A stretch of DNA of 21,184 nt from a virus. Made by a program: the position numbers and the translations under genes. The notes beneath the pieces were generated by a model. The model saw only the letters and a list, made by a program, of their open reading frames with translations, was not told where the DNA came from and made no database searches. The stretch spans positions 1-21,184 of IMG/VR virus record IMGVR_UViG_3300010160_000276; one strand, given 5' to 3'. Below, in pieces: positions 1 through 7,725 of the stretch (its first letter is position 1; every line of letters begins with the position of its first letter).

Positions 1-426
1 GGAATCCGTCAACTGCTGACGCTGCTTCGGGGTCATGCGCGACCACAGTTCTTTCATCAACTCAGCCTGTTGCTGATTTAACAACGAATCCACCACCGCT
101 TCCACGGGACGGACAGGGTCACGGTCCGGGGTATCGACATCTACCCACGAGCCCGGGGATGTCAACCAGTTCGGGTCCGTGGCCGCTGGCTTCTGGTACT
201 TGATCGTCGGTTCCTCCACAGGCCGGACACCGCAGTCCCACAATCGTTTCGACACAAATTGCAGATAGTCGACCGGCAGGACAAGCTGCGCCCCTTTCAT
301 GTAGGGCATGGCCACCAACATCCACAGGAAAGCTTGGTACGGGTTGTTGTCGTCGCAGTTTTCTTTGGTGGGGAATCCGTGCGGGAAGGATGTGAAGTCG
401 GAGGGAAGGGCGGACGGGGCGGTCAT
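1..426 (-). CDS. Minor tail protein, phage_gene29 (DUF2744) family, partial
   Basis: The first 142 codons of a tail gene run off the left edge without a stop. The reading begins MTAPSALPSDF and contains ENCDDNNPYQAFLWML, LVLPVDYLQFVSKRLWDCG, EPTIKYQKP and a tryptophan-rich LTSPGSW segment. I recognise these as features of the phage_gene29 family of mycobacteriophage-type minor tail proteins; the recognition is from memory of the family. The remaining visible part (about residues 100-142) is acidic, then rich in Q, E and K and probably helical. The ATG shares one base with the stop of the preceding Gp37-like gene (TGATG junction), so translation is coupled. The exact role is unknown. Its place after the tape measure and tail-tip genes suggests a component or assembly factor of the tail tip. 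Confidence 0.85.
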   Translation of the reverse strand, partial: MTAPSALPSDFTSFPHGFPTKENCDDNNPYQAFLWMLVAMPYMKGAQLVLPVDYLQFVSKRLWDCGVRPVEEPTIKYQKPAATDPNWLTSPGSWVDVDTPDRDPVRPVEAVVDSLLNQQQAELMKELWSRMTPKQRQQLTDS

Positions 427-2159
427 CACCACACTCCTAGATCGTGTAGTCCTGCGATGAGTCGTTCGATGCGGCCGAGGGCGCGTTGGGCGGGGTCTTG
501 CCAGATGCGTTCGTCACCAATGTTGATGGTCCATTCGGGTGGGCTGTCCGGTCCCCATGCAAGGTCGAGGCGGCGGCAACGGTCCATATGGATTTTGTTG
601 TCGGCGGTCAGGACCAAGCCGACGCGGTCGTCGAGGAAGAAATGCCCTTTGCCTTGATCTCCGACCAGATAGGGGCGGCCGTCAGCGACAGAAACTTTCC
701 AACTAACCACAGTTTTTGTTGCCCAGAGACCGGCTCTAAGCACGAGTAGCGACGAGATGGTGTACGCCTTACCGGCGCCGTCTTGGAAGTAGGAGAACAG
801 CCTGTCCCAGCCGGTGTTGTTGGCACGTTCATTGCTCTTATAGGACTGCCACGCCAAAATTGTGTCTTCATAGATTGGCGCCAAAAGAGTGTCAATGGTT
901 CCACCCAAAGAACCGATCTGCACAAGGTTGCCGAGGATATCGCCAATCGCTTGTATGGTCGCCGAGATCGTCTCGTTGACGCCTGGGGCTGAGTGGCCGC
1001 CCACCGACACCTGGACACCCTTTGTGGGGCTGTACACCCACGACGATGTTTGAACCGGGGACGTTTCGCCCTCATAAAAAAGGACGTACGGTTTCGTTTT
1101 GTCGGTGTACCGCTTGTTGACGGTAAAGTATTCGCTGGGGGTCACAGCGTCGGAAATCAGTTCGTTCGTCGAGTCCAAGAAGTCGTCGGCGAACTCATTG
1201 ATCGTTCGGGCCAGCCCGTCGAACACGTTCCCGCCGTTGGATGTGCCAATTTGAATACCCGACTTGTCGACAAAATCAACAACCAGGGTTCCGTACCGTA
1301 AGTCTGCGCCTTCCCACGGCGGTTCGTCGCCGGGAAGGTACCGCCGGCACACCATCGACAGTTCGCTATCTTCCAACATGTAGTGGGCCATGTCGTGGAA
1401 CGACTGCCACCTTGAGGTGACGACACTCCACACCACACCGGAGGCCATCGCATCGAGGAACGATTCGGGTTTGACGACGGTGTGCCAGTCGGACATGTCT
1501 AAGCCCATGGTGAGCCAGTTGTTCAAATCCATGGGGTCGTCGGGCCAGGTCAGGAACGGGTTGTGTTCCCGCCAAATCGCCAGGAACAGGGTGACGCGCA
1601 GCACCCAGGTGCTAGGTCCGGCAAGCAGCCATGCGCGAGGAAATTGGAACGCATCCGGCAGGAATGGGTTGGGGACCACGTAGTACCACTTGGCTGCTTT
1701 TTCGTAGTCGTGGACCCAATCCACGACCAGGACGCGGTCGCCGTCTTCGCGCTGCTCCACCGCGAACTTGTCCAAAATCCCGGACCAGCGGGCGCCGCAA
1801 TAATCAATGGTGATCCCGACCGTTCTACCTTCACCGCGGTCTAGGCGGCCCTGGTAGTCGTAAATCCACTTCGCTATCGGCGATTCCATCGGGAACTCTG
1901 TTTGGCCGGGGCCGGTGTCGTTGGAGATCCACGAAAACTTGGCTGAATACTCCGAGCCCATGACGTGCTGACAATTCCATTCAGCGTCCCAAATACGGCC
2001 TACGGGCTGCTCGCGGCGGATACGTTCCTCCACCAGCTTTTGTGTTTGGACGGCATCCCAAACGCTGTCGCACAACACGTCGCCAGCGGTTTCGCCGAAC
2101 ATGAATGGCAACGTGACCGGGAACCGGTCAGACGGAACATAAAAGCCTGTACCACTCAC
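426..2159 (-). CDS. Minor tail protein, ReqiPepy6 Gp37-like
   Basis: A 577-residue protein with no signal peptide or membrane segment. Its position, second gene after the tape measure, and its composition fit the Siphovirus ReqiPepy6 Gp37-like family. That family is found in the tail tips of actinobacterial phages and probably forms the baseplate hub or host-contact ring. Visible family-like elements are the N-terminal half with WIYDYQGRLDRGEGRTVG, the segment FAVEQREDGDRVLVVDWVHDYE, a central FADDFLDSTNELISDAVTP helix and a C-terminal GLVLTADNKIHMDRCRRLDL stretch. The start is GTG at 2159, overlapping the stop of the upstream gene (GTGA). The gene ends in a TGATG junction with the phage_gene29 gene, so the tail-tip genes are translationally coupled. 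The family assignment rests on position and recognised segments, not on a search. A different tail-tip family is possible, but a tail role is secure. Confidence 0.8.
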   Translation of the reverse strand: MSGTGFYVPSDRFPVTLPFMFGETAGDVLCDSVWDAVQTQKLVEERIRREQPVGRIWDAEWNCQHVMGSEYSAKFSWISNDTGPGQTEFPMESPIAKWIYDYQGRLDRGEGRTVGITIDYCGARWSGILDKFAVEQREDGDRVLVVDWVHDYEKAAKWYYVVPNPFLPDAFQFPRAWLLAGPSTWVLRVTLFLAIWREHNPFLTWPDDPMDLNNWLTMGLDMSDWHTVVKPESFLDAMASGVVWSVVTSRWQSFHDMAHYMLEDSELSMVCRRYLPGDEPPWEGADLRYGTLVVDFVDKSGIQIGTSNGGNVFDGLARTINEFADDFLDSTNELISDAVTPSEYFTVNKRYTDKTKPYVLFYEGETSPVQTSSWVYSPTKGVQVSVGGHSAPGVNETISATIQAIGDILGNLVQIGSLGGTIDTLLAPIYEDTILAWQSYKSNERANNTGWDRLFSYFQDGAGKAYTISSLLVLRAGLWATKTVVSWKVSVADGRPYLVGDQGKGHFFLDDRVGLVLTADNKIHMDRCRRLDLAWGPDSPPEWTINIGDERIWQDPAQRALGRIERLIAGLHDLGVW

Positions 2160-3688
2160 GAACCGGCCCAGCCGTAGGCCCGAATCCAGATTTGTCCGTC
2201 ACCGCCAGCACCGCCCTTGCCGATACCAGGCCAGCCGCCCGCACCGCCACCACCAGGATGATTACCGTCATTACCGGGCACATTTTCAATTTGTGCACCC
2301 GGATAGTTTTTGCCGTTGAACAACAAGTCGGCCAGTGCAGCACCTTGAACGGTGGGCTGGCCGATACCGGCGGCGCCACCGGCCGAAGTCAACGTCGTCA
2401 AACCGGAACCAACGACATAGGAGGCTTGACCGGGTTGACCGTTTTCCCCGCCGAAACCATCAGCGACAAAGTTTTGGCCGGCGAACGTCGACAATCCGCG
2501 GCCACCGGCACCACCGGTACCGATCACCCCGGCCAGGTAGCGGGTCGCATACGGAATGTCGACGCCACGAATAATAGTTCTGTACGCCCAGGACGACGCG
2601 GAGCCACCCGACCCGGTCACCAACACCCCACCCGATTCGCCGCCACCACCACCACCGACCGCGATGATGTCCAGGCGTTCCGCCCACGTCGGGATCTGGT
2701 AGGAGAACGATCCCGGAAAGGAGAACCGCAACGTGTAATCTTTCGGCGAACCGGTGTTCAACACGGTGACCGCCTCGAGGCCGTATGGCCGTGACCAACG
2801 CCGCGGCTGCAGCAACTGCACCGTCGCCCCACCGACCTGCCCCTTATAGGACACCGGAAGTGCAAACTCCGGGGTATACGGCGGAATGGGAAACGTAAAA
2901 ATCTTGTTGGCGCCCTGCTGCCCCAAAATGTTGGTGTTGTTCAAGTCCCGGTACATCAACTCTGCGCGGTCCAGGTCGATGACCGCGCCACCATTAGCGG
3001 ACGTGATGGTGATGTCGTTGATGTAGCGGGAACCCTGCGCCCCACCGGGAATGCGTTCCCCGGGGTCGCCAACCCACTGAAAATCAGGCAAAGTCCATAT
3101 ACCGGGTGTCAACACCCATTTGTGGTACATCACCTGGTCGGTAGGATTTGACACGATCACAGTGCCGGATGCCGATGTTGCACCGGATGTGAACTGTGAA
3201 ACGACGTTGTCCTCGTACCACATCGGTTCACCGGCCCGCAGCTTCATAATCAGGTTGCCGTACTGCTGCGCAATCGGGTCGATAGTTGAGTTGAAATCTG
3301 GCTGCTCATACATCAACACATCAAGCTTGCGGGTGCCCGACATTTCGGTCACCACCTCGATGGTGGTTTTCTTCGGTGTCTCCGACCACTGGTCGTCTTC
3401 ATAAAAGAAGATTTGGCGGAACAACGATTCGTTGAACTCGAAAGCATCAAAGGTGTCGACCACATGGAAGCCGAGTTCCATGTCGCGTTGCAGCCGCTTC
3501 ACTGCCTTCTGCGTCGAACCGACTTGGAAAGCTCCGGTCTTCCACGTCGACTTGATGGGTGCTTCGTAGATGCCTTGCACTTGGCCAGCCGCCAACCACA
3601 CACCCTCCAAGCCAGCGTCCTGGCCGTGGACATGAAATACGGCGTTGCCGCGGCGGATACGGATAGCGACGATACGAGGATCAGCCAC
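2156..3688 (-). CDS. Distal-tail-like minor tail protein with glycine-rich C-terminal domain
   Basis: A 510-residue protein encoded directly after the tape measure, where siphoviruses place the distal tail (Dit-like) protein that joins tube to tip. Residues 1-330 show the mixed beta pattern of such proteins, with GVWLAAGQVQGIYEAP and a YEDDQW loop. Residues 345-498 form a glycine-rich domain (AVGGGGGGESGG, GGAGGRG, GGGGAGGWPGIGKGGAGG) ending in DGQIWIRAY, the usual close of glycine-rich domains in phage adhesins. That domain could contact the host surface or trimerise. The start is GTG at 3688, one base after the tape measure TAA; no better ATG lies near. The stop overlaps the GTG of the Gp37-like gene. 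The Dit role is inferred from gene order; the glycine-rich domain is directly visible. Confidence 0.85.
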   Translation of the reverse strand: MADPRIVAIRIRRGNAVFHVHGQDAGLEGVWLAAGQVQGIYEAPIKSTWKTGAFQVGSTQKAVKRLQRDMELGFHVVDTFDAFEFNESLFRQIFFYEDDQWSETPKKTTIEVVTEMSGTRKLDVLMYEQPDFNSTIDPIAQQYGNLIMKLRAGEPMWYEDNVVSQFTSGATSASGTVIVSNPTDQVMYHKWVLTPGIWTLPDFQWVGDPGERIPGGAQGSRYINDITITSANGGAVIDLDRAELMYRDLNNTNILGQQGANKIFTFPIPPYTPEFALPVSYKGQVGGATVQLLQPRRWSRPYGLEAVTVLNTGSPKDYTLRFSFPGSFSYQIPTWAERLDIIAVGGGGGGESGGVLVTGSGGSASSWAYRTIIRGVDIPYATRYLAGVIGTGGAGGRGLSTFAGQNFVADGFGGENGQPGQASYVVGSGLTTLTSAGGAAGIGQPTVQGAALADLLFNGKNYPGAQIENVPGNDGNHPGGGGAGGWPGIGKGGAGGDGQIWIRAYGWAGS

Positions 3689-3689
3689 G

Positions 3690-6203
3690 TTACGGTCCCG
3701 GCCTGTTCGTGTACTGCATCTGCGCCAAACGTCCCTGCTTGTTCAACTCACGGCCCAAGCTGTCGACGTCCTGCGTATAAATGTTGTCAATTTTGTAGAC
3801 CGGCTGCGCATTTGGTGCAGGGGGGGCATCAACCTGCGCCAGCTCCGTCGACAGGAAGTTGTTGGCACTGTTCTGAAACAAATCTGGGGGAACCAACTCC
3901 GCAGGACCCATCGCTGACGGTGTCGCACCGGGTGCAAACGGGTCAGCGCCGGGGGCGGCTGGATCAACAGGTCCGGGTCCAGCACCTAGTAGGCCTGTGC
4001 CATCACCCATCGCGTTCGGTTCAACCCCCGCAGCCTGATTCGCACCATTGGACATCAAACCCTTCAACGCGCCAGTGATGGCCCCGTTCGGCACGAACGC
4101 GCCAGGATCGGTGGACAACCAGCGCGGCATACCGAACGGGGTCAACTGTTGGAGTAAAGAATCAGCGCCGATACCCAACATGTCGAATCCGTAGGTGACA
4201 CCGCGTTTGGCGGCGTTGGTTCCCATACCAATTGCGAACTGTGTTGCCGCGCTGGCAGCCATCCCACCCTCGGGACCACCAGCACCCATTGAAGCGCCCA
4301 TTGCTGCGGCGCTGGCCGCCGACGATACTGCCGACGCGGCCTGGTCGATGATGCCGTTGATAACTTCGCCGCCAATATCAATGCCCTTAGCCAGGGTGGA
4401 ATCACCCGCCTTACCCATGTTCCCGGCGGCGGCCGGCATCGCGCCAGCAGTCCGCATATCTTCTAACGACACAGACCCGCCAGAAGCACGATGCAGTGCG
4501 CTACGAAAGTTGTAGACGGCGCCCTGCCCGCCCATCTTCTGAACATCACCTGATGACAAAACGTGTTCACCGTTAGACAGCATCGCCGGAATGGAATCCG
4601 AAGTGCCAGAACCGGCGCCGCGAACACCGCCACCCGAACCGTACCGATAAAAATGCTGTGTGAAAGCAGGGTCAAAAGCGCCAGTGCCGCCGATTCCCCG
4701 ACGTGCAGCAGCGGCGTCACTTCCCCAATTAAATGGGGTGCCGCCCGGAAGGGTGGCCTGCATGTGGTCGGCGTTAAATCCAATGTTGAAAGCGCCGGGC
4801 ATAGAGCCGGGCATAAACCCTCGTGCTGGCAACAACTGTGGAGCGTTCATAGTTGTCAGAGAACGGCCGGCTGTTGATTGGCCGTCGATAATGTTGATCA
4901 AGTCTTCAATGGAGCTGGAACAGTCAGCGAGCCCCTGTGTAAGATCCGCGCTTCCCTGCTGAGTGTATTGGCCGACGGGAACGTTGTTTAGTAGAGCCTG
5001 GTCGTCAAGGTAACGCGATGCAGCCGTAGAGTTGAAATAGCCGCGACCTGCGGTACCGGGGATTGTTCCGCCGAGTAGCCCGCCGGTTGGGTCCATCGGT
5101 CCCAGACCGCGTCGTTGCCTTTGCGCTTCTCCGGTCGGGCCTTGATCACCAAAGATCGTGGGAAAACGATTAGCGACGTAAGGATTGGCCCAATCGGGAA
5201 CGGGTGTGCCAAATATGTCACCTGAGATACGAACTGGAGCCGTCGCGCCCTGTTGCAGTGTTTCGCGGATCGAATAGTCGGTGCCTTGGATTTCATTAGC
5301 AATCTCGTTGGCACTCTTTGTTGTGATGTAGGTCAGCCACGCCGGGACTGCGATGAGGCCCAGCGCACTTGCAATTTTTGCAGCGCCTGTGCCAGCTTTG
5401 CCTGGAAGAACTGTTTCCAGAAGGGTTCCGATTGTGTCGAACTGGTCTTTGATGCCAGAAGCGGTGTTGATTGCTCCGTCAACATCAGTGCCGAACTTAG
5501 AGAGGATGGTGGAGGCATCGGTGCCAAAGTTACGGACACCATCAAGCTGCAGACCGAATGTTTTTCCGATATCTGCGATCAGATCGGTGGTGTTCTGTAC
5601 CGTATCGCCGATTTCTTTAGTGGCTCCTTCAATATCACCGGAGCGCAGCGAATTGGCGATGCCTCCAGCCCAGGATTCCGCACTGGAACGAAGCTCATCT
5701 CCGATGCCCCTGATCCCCGGCAACACAGCGTCTTTGATCGCCCCGCCCAGGTTCCCCGATTTGATACCGCCGCCGATGGTGTCGACGATGGACCCGCCGA
5801 TGCCTTCACCGTCAATGCCCTGTTTCACGCCTTCGGCGATACCGTCGACGATCACCCCACCGATGCCGCCGCGCGGCATCTCCTGCTTCACACCATCTGC
5901 GATGCCGTCGACAATGATCTTGGCGGCCTCTTTGCCCGCGTTTGCGCCCTTGGCCGATTTGGCGATCTCAGAGGCAACGGTATTGCCGATGTCACTCTTG
6001 CGGACGGCTTCCTCTGTCGCCTTGGAGACCGCTTCGCCGGTTTCCTTACCGGCTTTCTCCGCGGCTTTCTTGTCGACAGTTGGGACGATTGGAGCCTCAA
6101 GGCCCTTACCACCGGCACCTTTGAGTGCGTCCTTAACGTCCTTGGCGAGTCGCTTGGTGTCGCCGACAACGGAAACGTAGGCGGTGCCTAGCTCAATCGC
6201 CAT
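3690..6203 (-). CDS. Tape measure protein
   Basis: At 837 residues this is the longest gene in the window, and it follows the frameshifted chaperone pair as in nearly all siphoviruses. It sets tail length and is released during DNA entry. The N-terminus (MAIELGTAYVSVVGDTKRLAKDVKDAL) is typical of actinophage tape measures. Residues 96-154 hold 21-residue repeats, residues 275-296 are hydrophobic (possible membrane insertion), and residues 533-549 carry the common SDSIPAMLSNGEHVL motif. A segment with Cys428 (LADCSSSIEDL) and His480 (NADHMQATLPGG) could be a small hydrolase-like domain. The C-terminal third is rich in Gly, Ala and Pro. The ATG at 6203 has a strong AAGGAGGT site six bases upstream and overlaps the chaperone stop (TGATG). 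At about 0.15 nm per residue the tail would be near 125 nm; this is an estimate. Confidence 0.96.
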   Translation of the reverse strand: MAIELGTAYVSVVGDTKRLAKDVKDALKGAGGKGLEAPIVPTVDKKAAEKAGKETGEAVSKATEEAVRKSDIGNTVASEIAKSAKGANAGKEAAKIIVDGIADGVKQEMPRGGIGGVIVDGIAEGVKQGIDGEGIGGSIVDTIGGGIKSGNLGGAIKDAVLPGIRGIGDELRSSAESWAGGIANSLRSGDIEGATKEIGDTVQNTTDLIADIGKTFGLQLDGVRNFGTDASTILSKFGTDVDGAINTASGIKDQFDTIGTLLETVLPGKAGTGAAKIASALGLIAVPAWLTYITTKSANEIANEIQGTDYSIRETLQQGATAPVRISGDIFGTPVPDWANPYVANRFPTIFGDQGPTGEAQRQRRGLGPMDPTGGLLGGTIPGTAGRGYFNSTAASRYLDDQALLNNVPVGQYTQQGSADLTQGLADCSSSIEDLINIIDGQSTAGRSLTTMNAPQLLPARGFMPGSMPGAFNIGFNADHMQATLPGGTPFNWGSDAAAARRGIGGTGAFDPAFTQHFYRYGSGGGVRGAGSGTSDSIPAMLSNGEHVLSSGDVQKMGGQGAVYNFRSALHRASGGSVSLEDMRTAGAMPAAAGNMGKAGDSTLAKGIDIGGEVINGIIDQAASAVSSAASAAAMGASMGAGGPEGGMAASAATQFAIGMGTNAAKRGVTYGFDMLGIGADSLLQQLTPFGMPRWLSTDPGAFVPNGAITGALKGLMSNGANQAAGVEPNAMGDGTGLLGAGPGPVDPAAPGADPFAPGATPSAMGPAELVPPDLFQNSANNFLSTELAQVDAPPAPNAQPVYKIDNIYTQDVDSLGRELNKQGRLAQMQYTNRPGP
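5742..5918 (-). repeat. 63-bp period tandem repeats inside the tape measure gene
   Basis: Three adjacent units encode residues 96-116, 117-137 and 138-154 with an exact 21-residue period. Units 1 and 2 share the pattern IVDGIA(D/E)GVKQ followed by GxGIGG. Unit 3 is shorter and more diverged (IVDTIGGGIKSGNLGG). Repeats of this type are expected in a helical ruler protein and can change tail length by duplication or loss. Confidence 0.75.
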
Positions 6204-6987
6204 CAGGTACCTCCTTGATCAAGTTGCCGTTTCAGTCGTTCACGCTTGGCCGCGAGTTCGTCGGCGGATTGCGGGTCAAGCTTTACCCTGGAGCGCAGCT
6301 TTTCTTGGGGCCGCTTGATCGGCCGCGGCTTATCGCCTTTGCCGCCGCCGCGCTGCCAGTTCGCCCATTGCAGCGATGTCACAATCGCCCCGAGGAAGTC
6401 GTGTTCCGGTGTCCACCACCACGATTTCGGGTTTCGCGCCCGAAACAGCGCCGAATCCAGCGGCAGAAAGGCTATGAAGTCACGCAAATCCGGCCAGGTG
6501 AATCCCGGCCCGATGTCATCGAGCCGCATGCCGGCTTTGGTCATCAGGTCGTAGTTGACGGCCCCGCCGAACTCATCTAAGAGCTGGTCGAGGCCAGCAA
6601 TTCCCCCACTGTTATGGTGGAACCCTCTTTGATTCGTTCGGCGATCTGCTCCAACTCAAACAGTCGCAAACCCTTCACCACCGCCAAATCCTCTTCGGAG
6701 ATGAACGGGCGAACCATCGCCAAAACCAACTCAAGATCACGGTCCTGGCGGTCCAACGGTTCCCCGTCGTCCCCAATCAACTCATTGATTTCCGCCACCG
6801 CTTTGTTCAAGGCTTTAACCTGGTCGCGGGTCATGCAGTCCCAGCGGGGAATGGTGAACGACACTGGAGTGCGGCCCTTCACGGGGTCGCCGTTCTCGTC
6901 GAACGCATAGTCGCCGTTCGCGTCGACCGGCAACACAATGTCGATCTTCGTGGCGCGGTTGTTCGCGCCGAGGATGGGTTTACTCAT
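6203..6987 (-). CDS. Tail assembly chaperone, long product by programmed -1 frameshift
   Basis: The downstream frame (6203-6601) is joined to the short chaperone by a -1 shift at GGGGGAA (6607-6601). The fusion has 129 residues from the upstream frame and 132 from the second, 261 in all. Across the join the protein reads TITVGE then IAGLDQLLDEFGGAVNYDLM. The GGAVNYDL-type segment and the following MRLDDIGPGFTWPDLRDFI are typical of the second chaperone domain in actinophages. The second part ends in a basic Arg/Lys/Gln-rich tail (LRSRVKLDPQ, AAKRERLKRQL). The ATG at 6544 inside the second frame would give a 113-residue protein, but it lies after conserved sequence and is unlikely to be the real start. 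The stop overlaps the tape measure ATG (TGATG). Confidence 0.9.
6577..6987 (-). CDS. Tail assembly chaperone, short (unshifted) product
   Basis: A 136-residue protein from ATG at 6987 to TAG at 6577, lying between the tail tube and tape measure genes, the standard place for the G-type chaperone that coats the tape measure before the tube polymerises. The sequence starts MSKPILGANNRATKIDIVLP and ends in a helical, acidic region (ISEEDLAVVKGLRLFELEQIAERIKEG) followed by STITVGELLASTSS. A GGAAAGG ribosome site precedes the ATG by about eight bases. The slippery GGGGGAA lies seven codons before the stop, so a minority of ribosomes should make the longer fusion. No catalytic motif is expected. The assignment is strong because of gene order, size and the matching -1 frame extension. 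Confidence 0.93.
   Translation of the reverse strand: MSKPILGANNRATKIDIVLPVDANGDYAFDENGDPVKGRTPVSFTIPRWDCMTRDQVKALNKAVAEINELIGDDGEPLDRQDRDLELVLAMVRPFISEEDLAVVKGLRLFELEQIAERIKEGSTITVGELLASTSS
6601..6607 (-). promoter_or_regulatory. Slippery site for -1 ribosomal frameshift
   Basis: On the coding strand the heptamer GGGGGAA sits in the reading GTG GGG GAA TTG. Slipping back one base lets the P-site Gly codon re-pair perfectly as GGG. The A-site re-pairing (GAA to GGA) has a mismatch. The new frame is open for 132 codons down to the tape measure start, and the join recreates the expected chaperone fusion. A neighbouring slip position cannot be excluded. Confidence 0.85.
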
Positions 6988-7014
6988 AGGACGAGCCTTT
7001 CCTGGATTTGCTGC

Positions 7015-7081
7015 GGACGGGCCTTAACGTTTGAAGCCCGACTGGGTGGCAGGCCCGTCCCAAAGTCACCACCCAGTCGGG
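7015..7081 (-). other. Interlocked inverted repeats with H-type pseudoknot topology
   Basis: In the 101-base gap between tail tube and chaperone, two perfect inverted repeats interleave. Stem 1 pairs CCCGACTGGGTGG (7081-7069) with CCACCCAGTCGGG (7049-7037). Stem 2 pairs GGACGGGCC (7060-7052), in the loop of stem 1, with GGCCCGTCC (7023-7015) beyond it. The order is 5' arm 1, 5' arm 2, 3' arm 1, 3' arm 2. The connecting loops are 8, 2 and 13 bases. This allows either a pseudoknot or two mutually exclusive hairpins. There is no U-run after stem 1, so a classical terminator is unlikely. Confidence 0.75.
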
Positions 7082-7088
7082 GGACTGG

Positions 7089-7670
7089 TTACGAACCTGC
7101 CGCGTGGCCGGCGTCGTGGATGTACTCGATGACCGCTTCGCTGTTGCCGGTGGCGGGCTTGTAGCAGTCCACGGTGATCGTGTACTTGAGCAGATCGTTG
7201 TGGACGTAGGTGATGTCACCGACATCGACGACAGCGCCTTCCTGGATGACCAGGCGGCGGGTCTTGGTGCCGTCCACGGTGTGAACGACAAATGCCGAAC
7301 GCGGGAGCTGCTTGGAGCGGTGCTCCACCTTTATGGTGCGGTTGCCGGCGCCATCGGTTCCCAATGTGATCCCCGGACCGAACACCGTCTCAAGGACGTC
7401 GGGATCGCTTTCGAGCAGCGACAGTTGGAGGCTGTCGGCGTACTGGCCCTGCGTGGTCTTAACCAGGTCACTGCCGAACGCGTAGTGCTTCTTGATGTCA
7501 CGATTTGTGGACTTTGTGACGCCCTCTTCGCCGAGCCAGCCGTGGTCGACAAACAGTGCGTTGAGCGGTGCGGTGGCGTTGGTGGGGAGGGTCGTTCCCA
7601 GCGGTGCACGAAAGAACACACCACCGGAATCCGGGCGGGTAGGCGCCCAGATGATGGATGAATCTGGCAT
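7089..7670 (-). CDS. Major tail protein (tail tube)
   Basis: A 193-residue protein located between the tail-completion genes and the chaperones, the normal position of the tube subunit. It has a beta-rich composition with family-like segments VFFRAPLGTTLPTNATAPLN (N-terminal, typical of actinophage tube proteins), LFVDHGWLGEEGV, DIKKHYAFGSDLVKTTQG and a final TVDCYKPATGNSEAVIEYI strand. Actinophage tube proteins of this class often carry an extra C-terminal Ig-like domain; it is absent here. The start is ATG at 7670 with GAAAGGGG about eight bases upstream. The gene is followed by the structured gap at 7015-7081, which may set the ratio between abundant tube protein and scarce chaperone. Confidence is high from gene order and sequence pattern. 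Confidence 0.92.
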   Translation of the reverse strand: MPDSSIIWAPTRPDSGGVFFRAPLGTTLPTNATAPLNALFVDHGWLGEEGVTKSTNRDIKKHYAFGSDLVKTTQGQYADSLQLSLLESDPDVLETVFGPGITLGTDGAGNRTIKVEHRSKQLPRSAFVVHTVDGTKTRRLVIQEGAVVDVGDITYVHNDLLKYTITVDCYKPATGNSEAVIEYIHDAGHAAGS

Positions 7671-7725
7671 GACAGTTTGCCCCTTTCAGGCGTTGGACGG
7701 GCCTAATTAAGGGTTAGTTATTCAG

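Noticed and set aside
5253-6191. Plus-strand reading frame of 312 codons opposite the tape measure
   Set aside because: It lies wholly over a strongly supported minus-strand gene; the codon bias of GC-rich genes leaves open antisense frames. There is no ribosome site, family match or neighbouring plus-strand gene.
7037-7081. 13-base-pair stem after the tail tube gene as an intrinsic terminator
   Set aside because: On the coding strand it is followed by CTTCAAACG rather than a U-run, and essential chaperone and tape measure genes lie downstream with no visible promoter. Its loop pairs with later sequence, so I report it as a pseudoknot candidate.
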